This document shows, piece by piece, positions 30,757 to 36,713 of a stretch of 36,713 bases of DNA (positions are counted from its first letter, which is position 1; each line of letters begins with the position of its first letter). The stretch is from Chromera velia (taxonomy: Eukaryota > Sar > Chromeraceae). The notes under the pieces were generated by a model. The model was given only the letters and a program-made list of their open reading frames with translations. It did not search any database and was not told where the DNA came from. Made by a program: the position numbers and the translations under genes. The stretch is from contig JAHBMJ010001039.1 of NCBI GenBank assembly GCA_018398765.1, positions 1 to 36,713 on the forward strand. Reading direction: 5' to 3'.

Positions 30757-31838
30757 TGGCACACAACAAAAGGCGGAAAACTGCCCCGGGGGAACATAAG
30801 AAGTGCTTGGGGAGAGGTTCCGCCGAGGCAGACTATGAGCCTCCCTTCCCCTCTACCAAGCTTCCGAAAACCAATTTTGTAAGACGTTGGCTGCTACTAT
30901 TCTCCTTCTGATATTCGGTCAGGCAAGTAGACAGAGGAAAAGACACGCTCGCATGTATTCCTTGTCTCCCCTGCCTTCCCCCTCTCCTTTCTGTGATGGA
31001 GACCAGGTTTCCCCAGTCCCCCATCCATTCGTTCACTTCTTTGTTTCTTGCTCCCCTTCTCAGCTTGCTATCTAATGTTCTGAAATCGACCTCATCTGGT
31101 TCATCTTCCAGGAGGGTAGGACTGACGGGTTGCACAAGCTTCTTTATAAACCTCGACGCCCTTAACTCCCCCCTCATGTGGCATGCCCACAATGCTTGAG
31201 ACAAAGCCAATATCGAGCAGGGGAGAGACTTCTCAAATACCCCCCCACTCTGATACTGAGAATCTCTCTCATGGGCCTCAGCCCAATGGCTGCAAGGGTA
31301 GGAAACATAAAAGAATTCCAAGGCAGACGGAGAGACTAACGTACAAAACGAAGCTGGAGGGAGTCTAAGTATCGGATATCAGATTCTTGAATGGGGAGAG
31401 CTTCAAGGGAATAGGTGGCGGCGGGCTCCCACATCCCCTTGAAAAGGGACATGCGACTATGGGGGGAGAGCATACCTATTGACGCACACAGACCCACAGC
31501 CCCCTAAACTCCCTTTTCTGCGGCTTCAAGTCTGGTGGTCACAGACTTGTAAGGGTTTGCAGCAGAAAAAACCTGACAGCCAAGATATCTGTAACTCTCT
31601 ACCCACTCGACCGTCCGAACATGGAAACGAATTTCATCTACCTCCCCTCATCAGAATTAAAGATAGCTCTTTTCTTAAAAAACGATTAAGGAAAGATTTT
31701 TTCTCATGCTTCCCGATTCCTCCTCGTCAGAGGGGGGTGTGTTATGCTGCGTGCTCCATAGTCTTTCTTCGAGGGCTCGGGAGGGGGTGTATGAAAGTAA
31801 ACGACGGTCCCGTTCCTGATCGGATTCGCGGAGGATGA
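30757..31838 (+). other. weakly coding-like region, unidentified
   Basis: An ATG at 30757 opens a basic segment MAHNKRRKTAPGEHKKC continuing to KLPKTNF before a GTAAGA donor at 30880, preceded by a possible acceptor TTCTTCACAG (30704). Further possible exons follow TTCATCTTCCAG (31112) and in the open stretch 31479-31720. I could not join these in one phase without stops, and no domain is recognisable. It could be a degraded transposon ORF or a poorly modelled gene. Confidence 0.2.
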
Positions 31839-32565
31839 ATTTCGGTCCCGGCCTTTCCATTCGTCCCTTCGCCCCGAGCCAGAGAAAAGAGTGACACACG
31901 CACGTGGCAGCCCGTCCATATGAGGTGGCGGGGCGCCTACGACAGACTCTGAAGTATGCATGTTGTGAGTTCCATGGTAATATGATGGTATGGCCTGCAT
32001 GCACTTTGGCGTGAGAAATACACCTGAGGCACTCACCGTGGTGGTCTGTGCTCCAGGCCTTCATATTAGACTTAATTAGGCCGATGGTGCGGTTATGTCA
32101 TGGGAGGCTTCAGAATTAATTTTGGTCGAATTAATTTCTAGACAGTCAGACAGACATGCACGGCCGTTTCTGTTGATCTGTCCGAGTGAGAGATAGGACC
32201 TAGGGATTGACAGAGCTTCATGTGTAGGAATTGTACTGTGCCCTATATATGTCTCTGTGGTTTTTTTATGCTCTGAGTATTGCACGAGGCCAGTAGCAGA
32301 AGCTATCTGTGGACTGTGGGGGTTCATAGACTTTCTGTCTGATGAATAGACTGATCAAATAATTATTTCCATCCATCTGTATCGGTCTAGACGAGTACGT
32401 TTGGTCAACGTATTCGCTGTGGTCCTCTACTAGGAGAGGGCCAGGTATTCAGAAGTATAACAGTTTGAGGAAACCTCTAGAAAGGCTAGAGGATCGGCAC
32501 GGGAGGGCCCATAGGATTCTACAGGAGGAATCTTGAGAGAGGTGACACTCTACTTTTCAGTGTTT
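31839..32565. other. no gene seen
   Basis: Nothing coding is supported; the AT content rises towards the palindromic element that follows. Confidence 0.4.
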
Positions 32566-33036
32566 TCACTGAGTAATTTAAAGTAATTTAGAGTAATTTA
32601 GCTTAGTAATTTAAAATAATTTAAAGCAATTTAGAGTAATTTAAAGTAATTTAGAATAGTAAAAATCTAAATTACTTTAGTTTACTATTCTAAATTACTT
32701 AAAATTCTAGGCATATCACAGTAAAAAGAAATAAAAAAAAAGTAAACCAGAATTGGCTTAAATTATTTTTATCTTTTTTTTTTTTGTGCAACACCTAAGC
32801 AACACTTGTGTAACACTAAAACAACACTTATGCAATACTCGAACAACAGTTGTTTATCACCTAACATCGTCGGGCGAAAAAAAAAAAAACCTAAGCGAGG
32901 ACGGGCTTCAATTATTTTTTTTTTCTCTGTGATAGGCCTATAGTTAAAATTACTCTAAATTGCTTTAAATTACTTTAAATTTAATACTAAGCTAAATTAC
33001 TCTAAATTACTTTAAATTACTTATCTAAATTACTCA
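32566..33036. mobile_element. palindromic element built of GTAATTTAAA words with a nested core
   Basis: The left arm (32571-32642) carries AGTAATTTAAAGTAATTTAG, then GAGTAATTTAGCTTAG. The right arm (32947-33035) carries the complement in reverse order, including CTAAGCTAAATTACTC. Between the arms lie poly-T and poly-A runs and a 22-bp tandem module (32786-32847). There is no ORF. The arm design, a short repeated word with the complement in the other arm, is the same as in the palindrome at 22085 but with a different word. Confidence 0.7.
32786..32847 (-). repeat. 22-bp tandem module, second copy
   Basis: Read on the minus strand the units begin GTTGTTCGAGTATTGC, GTTGTTTTAGTGTTAC and GTTGCTTAGGTGTTGC at 22-bp steps, matching the module at 3620-3684. 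Confidence 0.72.
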
Positions 33037-33897
33037 AACTTGCAGGGTAATTAAAAATAGACCCAACAGGTTAAAGTATGAAAGTTAAAATAATTTTTAT
33101 AATTATAGTATAACACATGTGTGTAGAATAAATGATGAACTGAGGGCATAAGATTCTATACAGAAAGTCTGTCACATAGCAGAGACAAGAAACGATCTCC
33201 CCTCAGAGCAGGCCAATCAGTGAGAGATTGGCATGCTTTCACAGAATTCGTCATCCATACATTCATATACATCGCGGCCCATAAAGGCGCCGGACCCGGG
33301 CCGAGCAGACGCGCACCGGCCGCGGGATAATCGATCTGACAATGTGTACATTAATGACATAAAGCTAATAAACTTATATCTCATATAGTTTTTTAATACT
33401 AACTTCGAATCCTAGTTCAAATCTAGGCTTCGAATCTAGCTTCGAATATAGTTTATCAACTTTAACTCTAGCTTTAACTTTTAGAATAACGTGAATTATT
33501 CTCATTAAACATTTAAATATATTTAAAGAAGTAACTTATAAGTTAAAAAGATATTATTCGCATCCTGGCAGTGACCTATGCGATAATGGACCCTATTTGG
33601 GGCTCTCAGATGGCAAAAAAAATAAAAACACTTTGTGCAGCAAAATTAAGCCTATATATAGAATAGTTATGACTTCCTTAACACTTTTAAAGGTTTTTTA
33701 GATGTTTTAACTTATTTAAAAGATTATATATTTGCCTTAAAAAAGCATTAAAAGGGCCTTTTAACTATGGGTGCAAAATAGACATCATAAGGGTAGGAAT
33801 GACCATCAGATAAAAATGTAGTCTAGGGATGTTTCCATGAATTTCAAAATACCAGCACCTGTTAAACATTTGCCGCATGGAATTGTATGCCTAGACA
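33037..33897. other. AT-rich DNA, no gene seen
   Basis: There are no credible frames. It includes a short stretch of TTCGAATCTAG-like words near 33404-33448 and a small GC-rich island at 33273-33326. Confidence 0.45.
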
Positions 33898-34243
33898 TGA
33901 TGTGATAGGTGGTGCTGGTTGGGAGACTAGTAACCGAAAAGGCCTTAGGCTAGACTCACGCCACCTTGGTCGATCATATCAAGAGATTCTGACAATTAAA
34001 AGGGAGATTCACTTACTAGCTCGTCCGTCTATACAAAGAAATCATCGTAACACCTAGACTGATCTAAGGTGAGATGTTTGAAGGAATGCATAGAGCAAGG
34101 TCGAGTGTCAGAAGAAGTGAGTGAGAGACCGGGAGGTCGCTCATTGAACCGTGATGCAAGCTTTCAATCAGAAAAGGGAAGTATGATCAGCTCCACATGA
34201 ATGCATGCGCATAATTAATCGACGATTTGAGACCGCGCTTCGA
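33898..34243. repeat. left terminal direct repeat of the second element
   Basis: 346 bp; the partner is 35499-35840. The main length difference is a 4-bp indel near 34000. Confidence 0.75.
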
Positions 34244-35498
34244 TCTCAAAGGCTGTTGCGCAACATGCGGCCCCGGAAAGTTAAAGTTCACGTGCCCTGG
34301 GAAAGCGGTTGTCGTCCAGCCTTATAAAGCCATCGGTGCCGTTATCTCTGGCGTGAATCTCTGTAGCTTTACGGGGATTTCCCTCTCTACAATAGTAGCG
34401 CACTGAGTCCCGCACTGAACCACCAGAGAAGGAATTAGTCAAAGAGCTAGAAAAAGTAGGAGAGGAGCTTGTAGCTTTATGTAGATTTCTCTTGCGACAG
34501 CATGCTCTATCTCCAAACTTGTCGAGAAAGAGTAGAAAACTCCTTAAAGTTGGTAAAGGCAGTCGGCCTGTGTTCAAGCAGAAAGCATGTCGTTACTAAA
34601 CCCAAGTTGTTTGAGAAGGAGCGCTGCACCTTGCAGGGGCTTAATCCTTGAGAAGGTGGGCGACCAGTGCGTTAGCAAACACTTTGGAACCAGACCCTTG
34701 TTGTTCGAGAAGAGAGACCACGACCATTAAAAGAGCGAACCTTGACTCGCGCCATCTATGCTTGGAGTGGGCGGGCGACCAGTATCGGTCATCACACTTC
34801 AGAACCAAACCCATGGTAGGCCATCGGAGGTGGCCAAGAAAACCTTCCAGGCGCAGGAAGGGCCAGAGTTGCATACAGCCGGACCAGGTCCTAATGGGGA
34901 GACGTAGGCCCTGGTATACTTTGCTACTCGTGAAGTTGTCATCGAATCTTCACGAGATTGTTTCGATGTGGACCAACAGTTATCTCAACGGATGGAGAAC
35001 AACTACCAGTGGCCCGCAGTGACTTCCGACGCGATTTTATGGTCGGCGTGGAGGGCGTTGAAGGAAGTAGAAGGAAGTAGAGAAGGTCAGAAGCGTCCAG
35101 CAGAGCGTTGGTTAGAGTCTTGCTTGTGGAGCGAGCAGCGTTCAGAGTGTTAAGCTCGGACAGCCGACGTTGGAAGAGGATGGAAGCAAACACTTCGGAA
35201 TCCACCCGAGACCCACGTGGAGGGGTCATCGCAGAAAGTGGTGGAGCGACCAGTGCTTAACGTCGGGGAAGAGAACGCTTCGGAATCTGCCAATCAAAGA
35301 CTGATCTCCATGTATCGCCGCTGATGGCATCACAGATGCAGGAGATACAGAGAGAAGAGGGATCGAGAACGGGCCTACAGTGGAGGGTCCGCGTTCACTC
35401 TGCTGGACTACATCGAGATAAAAGATTTGAGAGAAAGAGGGGGAAGAGAGCAGCCTTTCTGCGGCCCCGTTCTCTCCCGGAAAAGAGCCGGCAACAAA

Positions 35499-35840
35499 TG
35501 ATATGATAGGTGGCGCTGGTCGGGAGACTAGCAATGGAAAAGGCCTCAGACTAGACTTACGTTACCTTAGTCGATCACATCAAGAGATTCTGACAAAAGG
35601 GAGATTCATTCACTAGCTCGTCCGTCTATACAAAGAAATCATCGTAACACCTAAACTGATCTGAGGTGAGACGTTTGAAGGAATGTATAGAGCAAGGTCG
35701 AGTGTCAAAAGAAGTGAGTGAGAGACCAGGAGGTCGCTCATTGAACCATGATGCAAGCTTTCAATCAGAAAAGGGAAGCATGATCAGATCTACACGAATG
35801 CATGCGCATAATTAATCGACGATTTGAGACCGCGCTTCGA
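35499..35840. repeat. right terminal direct repeat of the second element
   Basis: 342 bp. Differences from the left copy are about 26 transitions and 2 transversions by hand count. Confidence 0.75.
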
Positions 35841-36103
35841 AGCCCTAATGAATTGGAAGTTGAATTGGGCGTCGAATTGGTAGTACTACCATTTTTTTAC
35901 CGCCAGTAACTCCCAATTTTAAAAAATTGGTACCTAGTCTAGTGAAAGAAGTACATGGATTTTGAAGCTAAAATTTTGTATATAGGCTAAACAGGGGCTC
36001 ACTGGTCTCTAGCCGCAGTCATTAGACTTTAATTCATTACTAGGAATAAATAGGAATGTTCTAGTATGATAAGTTCTCTTCCAACAGCCGAGACAGTCCT
36101 GCT

Positions 36104-36280
36104 ATGCACGTACTGTTTGCTAAGGGACCGACGGTAGACTCTACCGAAATCACCATCTCCAAGATTGGTCAATATGACGGCATGCTCTCACTTCTGGGTA
36201 AGTCAAATAATCGAGCAAAAAGAATGCATGCAAAAAATTCCACTTTTGTGCGATCCGGGTGGGGACGCCGAAAAAAGTGA
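36104..36280 (+). other. small open frame or first exon near the window end
   Basis: ATG at 36104 opens MHVLFAKGPTVDSTEITISK followed by IGQYDGMLSLLG. A good donor, GGTAAGTC, falls at 36197/36198, and the frame otherwise stops at 36278-36280 (58 residues). The first 31 residues look more protein-like than the rest, which fits a first exon ending at 36197. No continuation was found before 36713, and no family is recognised. Confidence 0.3.
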
Positions 36281-36713
36281 ATAATTAATGTATGCACCTT
36301 CTACGCGCGCATCATTCGCGAGAAGTCACGGGTCTGATTGCATATACAATGGTGCTGACACACCAGAACCGTGCATGCAATATCAGACGGACTGACTCCA
36401 AGAATGCAACATCTGATCAATCGAGAAGCACAGGACAAGGCATGAGAACCGACGCGCGCGACCCCCCTTTCCTCTTTGCTGCTGTCTTTTGTCTATCGCT
36501 TCCAGCAGGTGAATAGTGCACTCAATTGTATAAGCAGGAAAGAACATAAGAAGATCAGTTATCAAAGGAGGGAATGTAACAAAATCAACCAAGAACAGTA
36601 AAAAGAAAGAAAGTCCTTTCATTCCATAATGCGATCAACGAAGGACTCCTCGAACGAGCAATGACATCAGAAAAAACCTTCATGAGAAAACGAAAAGGCC
36701 AACGAAGAAGAAA
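36281..36713. other. window end, no further feature seen
   Basis: Weak frames only; there is no repeat shared with the rest of the window that I could find. Confidence 0.4.

Larger units (their letters stand above)
33898..35840. mobile_element. second LTR-type element with no recognisable coding region
   Basis: Direct repeats 33898-34243 (346 bp) and 35499-35840 (342 bp) are about 92% identical by eye, from TGATRTGATAGG to GACCGCGCTTCGA. The 1,255-bp interior has frames on both strands but no gag, pol or zinc-knuckle motif, so it resembles a LARD/TRIM-type non-autonomous element. No clear target duplication, primer site or purine tract was found; an alternative is a segmental duplication around unique DNA. 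The interior repeats a block beginning CGACCAGT (at about 34669, 34769 and 35248). Confidence 0.6.

Noticed and set aside
30833-31321. 162-residue minus-strand open frame
   Set aside because: No recognisable domain; both strands are open here, so the evidence does not choose. Kept only within the low-confidence region entry.
22555-35940. Recurring AATTGGTA / TACTACCA words near 22580, 25430 and 35875 as element ends
   Set aside because: They fall near element edges but are too short and variable to define termini or a target site by eye.

Overview
Eukaryotic nuclear DNA. The left half (about 1-20,350) carries intron-rich genes; the right half (about 21,350-36,713) is AT-rich and full of repeats, with no intact host gene that I can recognise. 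The two multi-exon genes could be assembled by hand because exon phases match at the GT-AG junctions (a few junctions are model choices, named in the entries). One encodes an ARMC2-type armadillo protein used in building motile-cilium axonemes, so the organism probably makes flagella at some stage. Long introns loaded with CA/GA/CT microsatellites, a relic of an 18-residue Cys/EHGR repeat that I associate with algal genomes, and copia-type retroelements suggest a protist alga, for example a chromerid or other alveolate, or a stramenopile. That placement is inference, held at low confidence.

Layout. 1-1,289: the last two coding exons of an unidentified plus-strand gene. 1,290-3,918: AT-rich intergenic DNA with the Cys-repeat relic (about 1,977-2,122) and a 252-bp TIR element with a TA duplication (3,528-3,779). 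3,919-12,619, minus strand: ARMC2 homologue, 16 coding exons, about 1,102 residues, ending in an extra C2H2 zinc finger. 12,620-13,231: shared divergent promoter region. 13,232-19,870, plus strand: Spen-family RNA-binding protein (three RRMs plus a SPOC domain), 14 coding exons, about 717 residues, with a possible alternative 3' exon at 20,268-20,343. 22,085-22,505: large imperfect palindrome. 22,712-25,182: complete LTR retrotransposon on the minus strand, gag only, with 321-bp LTRs and a 5-bp target duplication. 25,503-27,064: decayed plus-strand copia-like pol. 32,566-33,036: second palindromic element with a nested core. 33,898-35,840: second LTR pair (about 345 bp each) around a non-coding-looking interior.

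The two main genes are unrelated in function (cilium assembly; RNA processing) and are linked only by their head-to-head arrangement. The points most worth following are: LTR-to-LTR differences that are almost all transitions and favour CpA to TpA; a run of six 18-bp mini-palindromes inside the gag-only element; a 22-bp tandem module shared in opposite orientation by two otherwise different elements; splice donors that tolerate C at +3 in 11 of 28 introns while keeping G at +5; and a small duplication that copies an ARMC2 splice acceptor.
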